From: Flavobacteriales bacterium
GTDB lineage: Bacteria; Bacteroidota; Bacteroidia; Flavobacteriales_F; PHOS-HE28
Length of the DNA stretch: 64,000 nt
Direction: 5' to 3'
NCBI GenBank assembly: GCA_016710685.1
Contig: JADJVC010000006.1
Coordinates: 496,001-560,000 of the forward strand
Part shown: piece after piece, positions 36,290 to 44,596 of the stretch
How positions within the stretch are numbered: position 1 is the stretch's first letter
Layout of the letters: every line of letters begins with the position of its first letter
Translations under genes and position numbers: made by a program
Notes under the pieces: generated by a model
Database searches by the model: none
The model's input: only the letters and a program-made list of their open reading frames with translations
Told to the model about the DNA's origin: nothing

Positions 36290-37974
36290 GCCCGCCCGGC
36301 CAGTGCTTCACTAACGCGGAATATGTGGTCACCGATTTTTTCGCAGCTGGTGGACAAGTCGCTGTAGATCATTCCGGTCCGCAGGTTCTGCTCACCGTTG
36401 TCCATTTTTTTCAATTGGTCCCGCCTCAGTTGGGCGCTGCGAAGGTTGATGGACCGCTCTGCAAGAACGGCCTGGTTGAGCATAAGTTCGTTTTTCTCCA
36501 CATCCAAATTGTGCAGCATAACGAGAAATGCCTTTTCCAGCAGCGTCATCAGGTCGAGGATCTCCTGCCGTTGCTCCGGGGTGAACCAAAGGCGTTGATC
36601 GTGTTTGCGCTCCAATGCCTTGCCCATGTGGAGCAGGTTATCACCCATGCGTTCCAGTTCATTGATGATGACGAGCATGCCGCGGATGCGGAAGCTGATG
36701 TCCTCTTCCCGTACTTCCGCCCCCGTGCGGGTGAGGAAGCGGCCCACTTCGTTTTTAACCCTGCCGGTAATGGAAGCGTACCTTATGATCTGCTGCATTT
36801 TCAGTGCACGCTCTGGTGCATCTGCCACCATCAATTGCCCGCGTACCATGGCCAGCATGCGGTGGCAGATGTGGCCGCATTTGGCGATCTCCTTTTGTGC
36901 TTCCACAAGTGAAAGCTCCGGCGTTAAAGCCATCATCGGGTCTTCCAGGTATTCCAAACGGAATTCTTCGTCGGGCGCGTGGCGCGAGGGTACCATGCGC
37001 GTTACCACTTTTTCGGTCCATGGTACGAATTGAAGCATGATGATACCGTTCAAGATGTTGAAAGCGAAGTGTAAATAGGTCAAGGACCACTTCAGCACGG
37101 CCGGATCGGCATAGGGGTCGCCGCCATTGAACTGTTCAGTGATGGCTGCGATAGTGTTGAGGAACGGTTTGAAAAGTACCAGTACCCAAGCTACCCCAAG
37201 CACTTTTATCAGCAAGTGCGCACGCGCAGCCCGTTTGGCCCAGACATTACCTGCCAGCGCGGCGATGTTCGCGGTGAAGGTGGTGCCGATGTTTTCGCCG
37301 AGTACAAGTGCCGCACCCGTGGTGTAGCCAATGGTACCGGCCTCGCATAGCGCGACGGTGAGAACGAGCGCCACGCTCGAAGATTGGATGGTAATGGCCA
37401 ATAATGCACCGATGCCTACAAAGAGCAGGTCGGAAAGAATACCGCGACCCGTCAAGGGTTGCAGGAAGCCCAATGCATCGGCCGAGGGCGGCGGCAGGTT
37501 TTCTTTCAGCAAGCCGAGCGCTAGAAAAAGCAGGGCGGTGCCGATCAATACATTGCTCGCCGCCTTGGTACGCGGGTCGCGCATAAGGAGCAATGGCAGG
37601 GCCAGGCCCAAGAGCGGAAGCGCGATCTCCGGGAGCTGTAGCGCGGAGAAACCCACTGCCACGAAAAGGAGCAGTTTTAACGTGGTTCCGATATTGGCCC
37701 CGATCAGGACGGGGATGGCTTTGCGTAAATTCAGCAGGCCGGAGTTGACGAAGCTTACCACCATCACCGAGACCACGGAGGAGTATTGCACGATCACCGT
37801 AGTGGAAATGCCGGTGAAAACCCCGCGCAGGCGATCCCGGGTCATGGTATCCAGTATGCGCCGCATACGCGCCCCGGCCACCTGTTGCAGACCCTCGCTC
37901 ATCAGCTTCATGCCGAACACGAGCAGCGCGATGGAACCCGCGAGCATCAGGAATTGCATGAAACCGAAATTCAT
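36286..37974 (-). CDS. Na/phosphate cotransporter (PNaS/NptA family) with PhoU-like tail
   Basis: 562 residues. The membrane part (to ~330) carries two Na/Pi repeats with the QSS-type motif: VIVQYSSVVSVMVVSFVNSG, IGANIGTTLKLLL in the first half and TIQSSSVALVLTVALCEAG, LGENIGTTFTANIAALAG in the second. Residues ~370-560 are a helical PhoU-like domain. The function, Na-driven uptake (or homeostasis) of inorganic phosphate, is inferred from the family. It lies between phoB and phoR, on the opposite strand from both. A candidate Pho box sits directly upstream of its -7 element, so induction under phosphate limitation is likely. Confidence 0.9.
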   Translation of the reverse strand: MNFGFMQFLMLAGSIALLVFGMKLMSEGLQQVAGARMRRILDTMTRDRLRGVFTGISTTVIVQYSSVVSVMVVSFVNSGLLNLRKAIPVLIGANIGTTLKLLLFVAVGFSALQLPEIALPLLGLALPLLLMRDPRTKAASNVLIGTALLFLALGLLKENLPPPSADALGFLQPLTGRGILSDLLFVGIGALLAITIQSSSVALVLTVALCEAGTIGYTTGAALVLGENIGTTFTANIAALAGNVWAKRAARAHLLIKVLGVAWVLVLFKPFLNTIAAITEQFNGGDPYADPAVLKWSLTYLHFAFNILNGIIMLQFVPWTEKVVTRMVPSRHAPDEEFRLEYLEDPMMALTPELSLVEAQKEIAKCGHICHRMLAMVRGQLMVADAPERALKMQQIIRYASITGRVKNEVGRFLTRTGAEVREEDISFRIRGMLVIINELERMGDNLLHMGKALERKHDQRLWFTPEQRQEILDLMTLLEKAFLVMLHNLDVEKNELMLNQAVLAERSINLRSAQLRRDQLKKMDNGEQNLRTGMIYSDLSTSCEKIGDHIFRVSEALAGRA

Positions 37975-37993
37975 CAAGCGGGAAAAATGAACG

Positions 37994-38001
37994 CGAAATT
38001 A
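37994..38001 (-). promoter_or_regulatory. -7 element of the Na/Pi cotransporter
   Basis: The minus strand reads TAATTTCG, one mismatch from TAnnTTTG, 19 bases before the ATG at 37974. The candidate Pho box occupies the place of a -33 element. Confidence 0.5.
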
Positions 38002-38009
38002 CCTCGCTC

Positions 38010-38027
38010 ATGTTGCCTTTATGTTAA
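38010..38027 (-). promoter_or_regulatory. Candidate Pho box between the Na/Pi cotransporter and phoR
   Basis: The minus strand reads TTAACATAAAGGCAACAT: two 7-base half sites separated by 4, giving TAAC and CAAC 11 bases apart. The 7-4-7 layout is that of the enterobacterial Pho box, where PhoB dimers bind direct repeats. Similar TAAC-N7-TAAC sites occur before the TonB receptor and the lipoprotein. Confidence 0.55.
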
Positions 38028-38084
38028 GTGGTTTGATCCGTTATACCTCCAATGCCGACAAGGCTTTCCGGCAGAGCGTGCAGC

Positions 38085-38092
38085 TACCTTTG
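38085..38092 (+). promoter_or_regulatory. -7 element of phoR (leaderless type)
   Basis: TACCTTTG, an exact TAnnTTTG match, 6 bases before the ATG at 38099. It argues that the earlier ATG at 38021 is not used. Confidence 0.6.
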
Positions 38093-38098
38093 ACCGCG

Positions 38099-39132
38099 AT
38101 GGAATCCCGTTCACCTTTCGGAATATCCGTGATGGCCGCGTTGCTCTCGGCACTTGTCGTGGTATTCGTCTTGCGGATGTTCCCGGTATTGGGCAGCAAT
38201 GAAGTGCCCCTGGCGATCATTGTCTTTGCAGCCCTTGTCGTGTTCCTGGTCACGTTGGTCGGGGTGTATCTGCTCGTGAAGCATTTTGTGCAAACGCGCG
38301 TTGATCTGATACTCCGAACTGTTCACGGGGCACGAAGCGTTGGGGCAGGGGCGGGCAAAGTCCCTAGGGACGATCTCCGTTCCGTGGATGCCGAAGTGTC
38401 GGCATGGGCGGGCAGTAAACGTTCGGAGGTGCTTGAATTGCGGGAGCGCGAGCGGTTCCGCCGGGAATTCATTGGGAATCTGGCGCATGAACTACGCACG
38501 CCGACATTCAGTATTCAAGGCTACATCCTCACACTTTTGGAAGGCGGGTTGGAAGACCCGAAGGTGAACCGCAAATTTCTGGAGCGGGCCAGCCGCGGCA
38601 CCGAACGGATGGTGCGCATCATAGAGGACCTGGACCTCATTACCCAGTTGGAAAGCGGCGTGATCGGAATTTCAGCGGAGCCCATGGACCTGCGCAATTT
38701 GGTAAATGAAATGATGGACGACCTGCGCATTCCGGCCCAACAACGGGATGTGGAATTGATCAACGCCGTGAATGCGGAAGTCCTCGTCCATGCTGACCGC
38801 GACCGATTAGCCCAGGTCCTGCTCAATTTGTTGAACAACGCCATCCATTACGGCAAAGAAGGCGGTGCTTGCACTGTACGCGCATTTGATATTGGCGAGC
38901 AGGTCCTGGTGGAGGTGGAAGACAATGGGCCAGGCATCGGGGCGGAACACTTGCCCCGACTGTTTGAACGCTTTTACCGCGTGGGAAAAGTCGTGCGCGC
39001 AACGAAGGCGGAACAGGATTGGGGCTTTCAATCGTGAAGCACATTGTGGAAGCGCATGGAGGCACGATCAGTGTAAAGAGTGTCGAAGGCCAAGGCACTA
39101 CCTTTAGTTTCACGCTGCCCGCTGCCCGTTAG
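38099..39132 (+). pseudogene. phoR: PhoR-type sensor histidine kinase, frameshifted near the 3' end
   Basis: Two membrane helices (about 12-30 and 40-62) precede HisKA (FIGNLAHELRTPTFSIQGYI) and HATPase_c (NLLNNAIHYGKEGG, EDNGPGIGAEHLPRLFERFY). The uninterrupted frame ends at 39037 with an unlikely tail. If one A is added to the AAAA run at ~38990-38993, it reads FYRVGKSRARNEGGTGLGLS and continues through IVKHIVEAHGGTISV to PAAR and a stop at 39132, exactly the family ending. So a 1-base deletion removes the G2 box. Either the kinase is inactive or the base is missing from the assembly. It is divergent from the cotransporter and shares the candidate Pho box region. Confidence 0.85.
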
Positions 39133-39159
39133 GTTTCCTATGCCCTGAGGCCCAAACGC

Positions 39160-39194
39160 AAAAGCCCGCTGTGCAATTTGCACAGCGGGCTTTT
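39160..39194. terminator. Bidirectional terminator between phoR and the lipoprotein gene
   Basis: AAAAGCCCGCTGTGCA and its reverse complement surround AATT. T-runs occur on both strands, as fits two convergent genes. Confidence 0.9.
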
Positions 39195-39217
39195 GGTTCG
39201 TGTTGCTGATATTGGAA

Positions 39218-40609
39218 TCAGTAGGCGGTATTCTGCGGATCCCAGTTGCACCATCCTGCTGTCCAATCCTGTGCGCCGAATGCACCGCGGAATGCAACCT
39301 GCTCAAAGTACGGGTCACTGGCATGGCCTGTGAAATCCGATCCGCTAAGTACGGTTGAACCGCTGGTTGGTAGCAGTGCGGGTGCATCCAATGAAAGTGG
39401 TGTGGACAGGCCAAGGTCTCCCAAGTTTTCCAGTACGTTGTTGTGCCAATCGCTGGTGTTGAACCAAGTGGCAATGTCGAAGGAGCTTCCGGAAGCGGTT
39501 TCCAATGCACTTGGGCAACCGGCTACTATGGAACCACGAATCTGTAGGTCATTGTTTGCTGCGTTTGCTTCTGTAAGCGAGCCATCCAGCAACAGGCCTG
39601 TGGGATAGCCTGCGAAAACCGTGTTGAAAGCGTTGCAGCGGCTGTTCCGGCGGATGTGTGCCGCGCGTTTGAAATTACCATTGGGTGTCCCGCCAGTAAC
39701 CGCGAAGGGCCCAAAAAAGCTCACGTTGCTGAAGATCGGCATCGTGTACGGAGCAGCGGTGGTCCCGCTGGCATCGTTGTCGCTTTCAAAACCGTTGCTG
39801 CCGCTTTGGTCTGCAATGGCAGGGTCACGCAAGGCGAGTGCAAATTGAACCTTTCCCCGGAAGCCGTTGTCCGTATCGAACTCATCGTCCCAGCCCCGGA
39901 ATGCTACGAGGTATTTCATGTTCACGGCTCCGCCAAACCATTCGTAGCTGTCATCGCCGCTGTAGCTCACCTGGATGTGGTCAATCGTTGTTCCACTGCC
40001 AACAGCGCAGAGCGAAAGCCCGTTGATCTCCTGGTTCGGTTGGAGTGCGATGCCGGGGAACTCGATACGTACATACTGCATGATGCCGCTGTTATCGGCA
40101 TCGTTCGGGCTGTTTCCACCGCCGTAGTATGCATCAGGACCGCCTTCAATAATGGCCTCGCCATCCGGTTGGTTGTTGTTCGCACGGCCACAAAGGACAA
40201 TACCGCCCCAGTCGCCATAATCGCGGCTGCCTGCCGGCTGGTTGCTGGTGAATACGATAGGCTGGGCGTTCGTGCCCGCTGCGTTGATCTTCGCGCCGCG
40301 CTTAATGATCAATGTGCCTTTGCTGTTCTTGTCGCCCTTGATCACGGTGCCGGGTTGAATGTTCAACGTGGCTCCATCTTCCACATAAACGAAACCTTGG
40401 AGCAGCCACATCCTGTCGCTCGTGAATGTGAAATCCGATGAGGTTGAACCTTCTACGCGGCTTGTATTGTTGCCAATATCCGTAACGGTGTATGCAGCAG
40501 GGCTGGAAGGCGTCGGCTCAACGGTATCGTCCTTTTTACAGGCGTTCAACATGATCAGTGACGCGCCGAGGAGCGAGGCAATGATCTGGTTATTCTTCAG
40601 CAAGTTCAT
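39218..40609 (-). CDS. Beta-helix lipoprotein associated with a TonB-dependent receptor
   Basis: 463 residues from the ATG at 40609, with lipobox LNAC (Cys ~24). After a short linker the sequence is a right-handed beta-helix-like array: LNIQPGTVIKGDKNSKGTLI, APIVFTSNQPAGSRDYGDWG-type turns, YVRIEFPGIALQPNQEINGL, HIQVSYSGDDSYEWFGGAVN and GSNGFESDNDASG. This family is frequent in Bacteroidota beside TonB-dependent receptors, but its ligand is not established. The receptor gene lies directly upstream on the same strand. A candidate Pho box about 90 bases before the start suggests phosphate-limitation control. A surface-exposed lipoprotein is inferred. Confidence 0.8.
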   Translation of the reverse strand: MNLLKNNQIIASLLGASLIMLNACKKDDTVEPTPSSPAAYTVTDIGNNTSRVEGSTSSDFTFTSDRMWLLQGFVYVEDGATLNIQPGTVIKGDKNSKGTLIIKRGAKINAAGTNAQPIVFTSNQPAGSRDYGDWGGIVLCGRANNNQPDGEAIIEGGPDAYYGGGNSPNDADNSGIMQYVRIEFPGIALQPNQEINGLSLCAVGSGTTIDHIQVSYSGDDSYEWFGGAVNMKYLVAFRGWDDEFDTDNGFRGKVQFALALRDPAIADQSGSNGFESDNDASGTTAAPYTMPIFSNVSFFGPFAVTGGTPNGNFKRAAHIRRNSRCNAFNTVFAGYPTGLLLDGSLTEANAANNDLQIRGSIVAGCPSALETASGSSFDIATWFNTSDWHNNVLENLGDLGLSTPLSLDAPALLPTSGSTVLSGSDFTGHASDPYFEQVAFRGAFGAQDWTAGWCNWDPQNTAY

Positions 40610-40638
40610 CTGTCCTTTGTGTGTTTTTGTTTGCACTG

Positions 40639-40646
40639 CAAAGGCA
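40639..40646 (-). promoter_or_regulatory. Possible -7 element of the beta-helix lipoprotein gene
   Basis: The minus strand reads TGCCTTTG, one mismatch from TAnnTTTG, 29 bases before the ATG. Confidence 0.4.
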
Positions 40647-40697
40647 CGGATAGCATGTTGCTTGAATGTGCACCGGACCTTATGAGATCGTTCCCTG

Positions 40698-40715
40698 CTG
40701 TTATCAGTAGGTTAG
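40698..40715 (-). promoter_or_regulatory. Candidate Pho box upstream of the beta-helix lipoprotein
   Basis: The minus strand reads CTAACCTACTGATAACAG: TAAC-N7-TAAC, the same 11-base spacing as at 38010-38027 and 43703-43720. Confidence 0.5.
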
Positions 40716-40736
40716 CATTTCACTCCAACCGGTATA

Positions 40737-40775
40737 CACGAAGAAAGGCTGACCCGTGGTCAGCCTTTCTTCGTG
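40737..40775. terminator. Terminator-like perfect hairpin after the TonB receptor
   Basis: Two perfect 18-base arms (CACGAAGAAAGGCTGACC and its complement) around CGT. It ends the receptor transcript 36 bases past the stop, so the lipoprotein needs its own promoter. Confidence 0.85.
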
Positions 40776-40810
40776 TTGCAGGAATTCCTTTCAGTTGCTG
40801 CGGGGTACGG

Positions 40811-43624
40811 TTAGAATGTATAGCTAATTCCACCGGTGAAATACACGCCGCGGCGGAAACGCGTGATCACGGCATCCTCGCCTCCAATGCGGCCATCGGA
40901 ATTGCTGTCTTGTTGCAACAGCGTGCGGGTGTTCAAGATATTCTGCAAGCCGATCTTCAGCGCGAAATGCTCGCCGAAGTCCTTCCCTGCGGTGATGTCC
41001 AACCCGCTGGCCGGCATCTCGTAGATGTCCGGCGTTCCGAAACTGCCAACGGCATAAAGCCGTTTCCCAAAGGTGTTGAATACCACATTGAACTGGAATT
41101 TCGAGGAACTGTCTGCGTAGAACATGCCGGCGTTCACCACGTATGGACTTTGCCCCATCATGGGCCGGTTCTGTTCTTGCCCAACGGCTTGTGCGCCTAA
41201 TGTTACCGTACTGTTGATCAACGTGCCGTTGAACAACACACCCAAACGGTTCAGGAATCCGCTCTTGGAAAAGGAGGCCAAGGACCGTCGCACCTCAACT
41301 TCTGCACCAATGCTCTTTGCGCTTTGTGCATTCTTGAAGGTGAAGTTGCGTGTTCCGCCCGAGCCCGCGCCGGGCACAAAGAACATTTCAATGGGATCCG
41401 TAAAGGACTTTTGAAACACGCCTACGCTGATCACATCTCCCAAACCCGGATACATTTCCCACCGTGCATCCAAGTTATTGATGGTGGCGGTGGTGAGTTC
41501 CGGGTTGCCGTACAACACATTGTTGCTGCTGAAGTCATAGAATGAAAACGGAGCGAGTTCACGGAATTCCGGGCGGTTCACCGTGTTACTCCATGCTATG
41601 CGCACAAGTGAGCGTTCCGTAATGTTCCAGGAAGCATTCACCGATGGAAGCACATGTGTAAGCGGATTATCCACCCGCACTTTTTCACCGCCGTATGTTG
41701 CGCCGTCCAGCTCTTGCCGGTTGTGCTCCACGCGCACACCTCCGCTTAGCACGAAGAGCTTTGCCCATTTCACCGTAGTACCCGCGTAGCCTGCTATCAA
41801 GGTGTTCGCAGCGTTGTAACTGTCACTTGGGTTGGTGCCCTCTTCCAGCTTAAATCCAGTGGACCCGTTTATGTTGTTCGCACCGAAAATTTCATCCAAT
41901 GGAAGCTTGCCAAGCGCATTGTCAAACTGTCCGGTATTGGCCTTGCGGAAGCTCATCCACCGGGCGCTGAAATCGCGGTCTTTCCGTTCTGCAAACGCAC
42001 CGGCACGCACTGTGGCAGTGAGTTTGCTGGTTGCATTGCCAAGGTCGCGGGCTATACCGAGCTTGCCGGTCATGGTGCGTTCATCCAGATCGCTGTAGAA
42101 GCGGCCGGCATCCAATGTGGACGCGGTGGGTGCAATGACCACTTGGTATGGGGCATCATCTTCGCCGATGTTGCGCACGGTGCGCACGCGGCGGTAGTCC
42201 GGTTCTTTGCCCAATGCGCGGCCGTACCCTAAGGTCCAGTCCACGTGACTGCGGTCTTGCATCAAGTCGTGGGTGCCATGGAGCTGTCCGCTGTAGAGCG
42301 TACGCTGGGTGTAGTGGTAAGCGAAGTTTCGCACATCAAAGCCTTGTTCCAAATTCTGCCCGGTGCGTGCGGTGGTTTGGTTTTGCCCCACTTGGTTGAA
42401 GAGGTTACGGAACTCCAATTTCGTTCCAGTGCCAATAAGCGCGCTCCAGTTGTGCATAACACAAACACGTGCCGATCGGATGTTCTCCTGGTCATTGTAC
42501 CGATAAATGGTGTCGTTGTGCTGTGTGGCCGCATCGTAGGCGTTGTAGTTGTAGTTCTCTGCCGTGTAGCCAGCGCTGGTGTTGGACAGGTTGATCGAGG
42601 TAACGTTGCCGTAGTGGTTCTTGGCATCCTCTTTTCCAAACCGGTGCGCAAGCATAAGGCCGAAGCGCTGGTCCGGTGCCGCGGTTTTGGAAGTCGCGGA
42701 CCACGTGTTGGGCAGCTCTTGGCCTAAGGTGGCCAATTGGCCGGCATCGTTCACGGTATTCAGGTGGTCAGGAAAATTGGATGGCAGCCCGCGCGATCCG
42801 TTGTCAAAGCCGAGGAAGTCTGTTTTTCCGGTTTGGTCCATCTGCATTTCGTGAAAGGTGGTGCCGCTGCGGATCCCGGTGCCGTAGCTCATCTTCACTT
42901 CGTTGCGCCTAGGTACGCCCATGGTGGTTAGTTCGATAACACCACCGGCGAATTCGCCCGGCAGTTCGGGGGCGCCGGTTTTATACACCATCATGCGGTC
43001 CAAGGCTCCGCTGGGCAACAGGTCGAAACTGAATGCCTTCCGGTCGGGTTCCATGCTCGGTGCGGACACGCCGTTCAACAATACGGTATTGTACCGGTCC
43101 GCAAGGCCGCGCACCATTACAAAGCGTTCACCTTGCAGCGTAATGCCCGGCACCCGTTTCACCACGTCTGCTGCGGTGCGGTCCTGTCCTTTGGCGATTT
43201 GCTCGCTGCCAATTCCGTTTGCCACTTGTTCACTATTGCGTACCGCCTGTAGCACGGCAATTTCAGTATCCACGCGGCGCTCGCGAACCACTTGCACGGT
43301 TTCCATTTCTTGGCCTCCACCCTCAAGGGCAATGTCCACGTGTGCAGTTTCGCCTGCCACTACCGTTGCGGTTTTTTCGACACTGGGTTGGCCTACCATG
43401 CTTACCACCAATGTAATCGCGCCCGGTTGTGCGGGCAGGCTAAAACGACCGTCAAGGTCCGTGCTCACCCCGTTCGCGGTACCCTTTATTAGCACGCTGG
43501 CAAAGGGTTGTGGTACAGCCGTCCCGTTCTCCAAGGCTGTTACCAAGCCTTCCACACGGCCTTGTTGTGCAAAGAGCGAAATGCCTAGTGGAAGCATTAT
43601 GGCTAACAGTAACGTTCGAATCAT
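40811..43624 (-). CDS. TonB-dependent receptor with N-terminal carboxypeptidase-like domain
   Basis: 937 residues from the ATG at 43624; the first 12 residues of the longer frame precede a good signal peptide (MIRTLLLAIMLPLGISLFAQ). Residues ~22-105 form a carboxypeptidase-like regulatory domain (GRVEGLVTALENGTAVPQPF). Next is a plug domain with NGIGSEQIAKGQDRTAADVVKRVPGITLQ-type sequence and RYNTVLLNGVSAPS. A 22-stranded barrel follows, ending NTRTLLQQDSNSDG...GISYTF with a terminal aromatic residue. It imports an unknown ligand across the outer membrane using TonB-ExbBD energy. Its partner is probably the downstream lipoprotein. The phosphate-region location and a candidate Pho box make a phosphorus-containing ligand plausible, not shown. 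Confidence 0.9.
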   Translation of the reverse strand: MIRTLLLAIMLPLGISLFAQQGRVEGLVTALENGTAVPQPFASVLIKGTANGVSTDLDGRFSLPAQPGAITLVVSMVGQPSVEKTATVVAGETAHVDIALEGGGQEMETVQVVRERRVDTEIAVLQAVRNSEQVANGIGSEQIAKGQDRTAADVVKRVPGITLQGERFVMVRGLADRYNTVLLNGVSAPSMEPDRKAFSFDLLPSGALDRMMVYKTGAPELPGEFAGGVIELTTMGVPRRNEVKMSYGTGIRSGTTFHEMQMDQTGKTDFLGFDNGSRGLPSNFPDHLNTVNDAGQLATLGQELPNTWSATSKTAAPDQRFGLMLAHRFGKEDAKNHYGNVTSINLSNTSAGYTAENYNYNAYDAATQHNDTIYRYNDQENIRSARVCVMHNWSALIGTGTKLEFRNLFNQVGQNQTTARTGQNLEQGFDVRNFAYHYTQRTLYSGQLHGTHDLMQDRSHVDWTLGYGRALGKEPDYRRVRTVRNIGEDDAPYQVVIAPTASTLDAGRFYSDLDERTMTGKLGIARDLGNATSKLTATVRAGAFAERKDRDFSARWMSFRKANTGQFDNALGKLPLDEIFGANNINGSTGFKLEEGTNPSDSYNAANTLIAGYAGTTVKWAKLFVLSGGVRVEHNRQELDGATYGGEKVRVDNPLTHVLPSVNASWNITERSLVRIAWSNTVNRPEFRELAPFSFYDFSSNNVLYGNPELTTATINNLDARWEMYPGLGDVISVGVFQKSFTDPIEMFFVPGAGSGGTRNFTFKNAQSAKSIGAEVEVRRSLASFSKSGFLNRLGVLFNGTLINSTVTLGAQAVGQEQNRPMMGQSPYVVNAGMFYADSSSKFQFNVVFNTFGKRLYAVGSFGTPDIYEMPASGLDITAGKDFGEHFALKIGLQNILNTRTLLQQDSNSDGRIGGEDAVITRFRRGVYFTGGISYTF

Positions 43625-43702
43625 GTGTGCCGTGCTTCGGGACCTGATGTCCTGAAACACGGTACAAAGGACCGGACCGTGTTTAATCCCGGCCTTGACA
43701 CA

Positions 43703-43720
43703 TGGTTAAGATTACGTTAC
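43703..43720 (-). promoter_or_regulatory. Candidate Pho box upstream of the TonB receptor
   Basis: The minus strand reads GTAACGTAATCTTAACCA: TAAC-N7-TAAC with an 11-base period, 79 bases before the receptor ATG and overlapping the stop of the upstream LOG gene. Confidence 0.5.
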
Positions 43721-44505
43721 GCCTTTACGTCGCTCTTCTTCCGGTCGCGGAAGTTGCGCCCCTTGATGGGCTGCTCCAAAAACCACCAATCCGGATGCTC
43801 CCCTTTGCCACCGCGCTCTTTCCACATGTCCACAAGCTTTTCCTGTAACACGGCCGTGGCTTCTTCCTTGCTATCGCACACATGTACGAAGCTCAGTTCC
43901 TTTTCACCGATCGTGCCAGCACCGATCATCTGTTCGATCTGTTCAAGCATTGGTGCCCAGTATGTTCTATTGTACAGAATGATGGGGAAGCCTTTCACCT
44001 TGCCGGTCTGGATCAACGTGACGGTCTCGAAAAGCTCGTCCAAGGTACCGGCACCGCCGGGCATCACCACAAAGCAGACGCTGTATTTCAACAGCAATAC
44101 TTTGCGCACGAAGAAATGGTCGAAGGTGAGGTCCACATCCAAGTACGGATTGGCATACTGCTCATGTGGTAGCACGATGTTGCAACCCACGCTGGTGGCA
44201 CCCACGTCGCGCGCGCCGCGGTTGGCCGCCTCCATTACACCCGGACCACCGCCGGTCATAATGGTAAAGCCCACCCGGCCCACACGCCGCGCTAGCGATT
44301 GCGTGTCCAAGTAAAACGGATGATCTTCCTTGAAGCGCGCACTGCCGAAAAACGTGACGCACGGGCCCACGAAATGAAGCTTCCGGAAGCCATAGAAGAA
44401 CTGCTGCGCAATGTGTATGAGCGTCTTGAATTCCTTCCACCGTGAGCGAGGGCCGCTAAGGAAGCTGAGGTCGATCGCTGCGCGATCACTGTTTTTTGGG
44501 GCCAT
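43717..44505 (-). CDS. LOG-family Rossmann-fold protein (TIGR00730 type)
   Basis: 262 residues from the ATG at 44505. The two family motifs are present: TGGGPGVMEAANRGARDVG (residues ~97-115) and VMPGGAGTLDELFETVTLIQ (~163-182, the PGGxGTxxE motif). Characterised members release cytokinin bases from nucleotides or hydrolyse purine monophosphates; the bacterial physiological role is often unclear. An 8-base -7-like element ends 4 bases upstream, suggesting a leaderless transcript, and supports this ATG over the one at 44538. Confidence 0.88.
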   Translation of the reverse strand: MAPKNSDRAAIDLSFLSGPRSRWKEFKTLIHIAQQFFYGFRKLHFVGPCVTFFGSARFKEDHPFYLDTQSLARRVGRVGFTIMTGGGPGVMEAANRGARDVGATSVGCNIVLPHEQYANPYLDVDLTFDHFFVRKVLLLKYSVCFVVMPGGAGTLDELFETVTLIQTGKVKGFPIILYNRTYWAPMLEQIEQMIGAGTIGEKELSFVHVCDSKEEATAVLQEKLVDMWKERGGKGEHPDWWFLEQPIKGRNFRDRKKSDVKA

Positions 44506-44509
44506 GGGG

Positions 44510-44517
44510 CGAAAGTA
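44510..44517 (-). promoter_or_regulatory. -7 element of the LOG gene (leaderless type)
   Basis: The minus strand reads TACTTTCG, one mismatch from TAnnTTTG, ending 4 bases before the ATG. Confidence 0.5.
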
Positions 44518-44596
44518 CCATGGTACGTGGGGTGGCACGAAAGGGTTTTACTGGATCTCGTACAGCGCATTGTGAACAAGGTTGCGTCTGCAAGCC

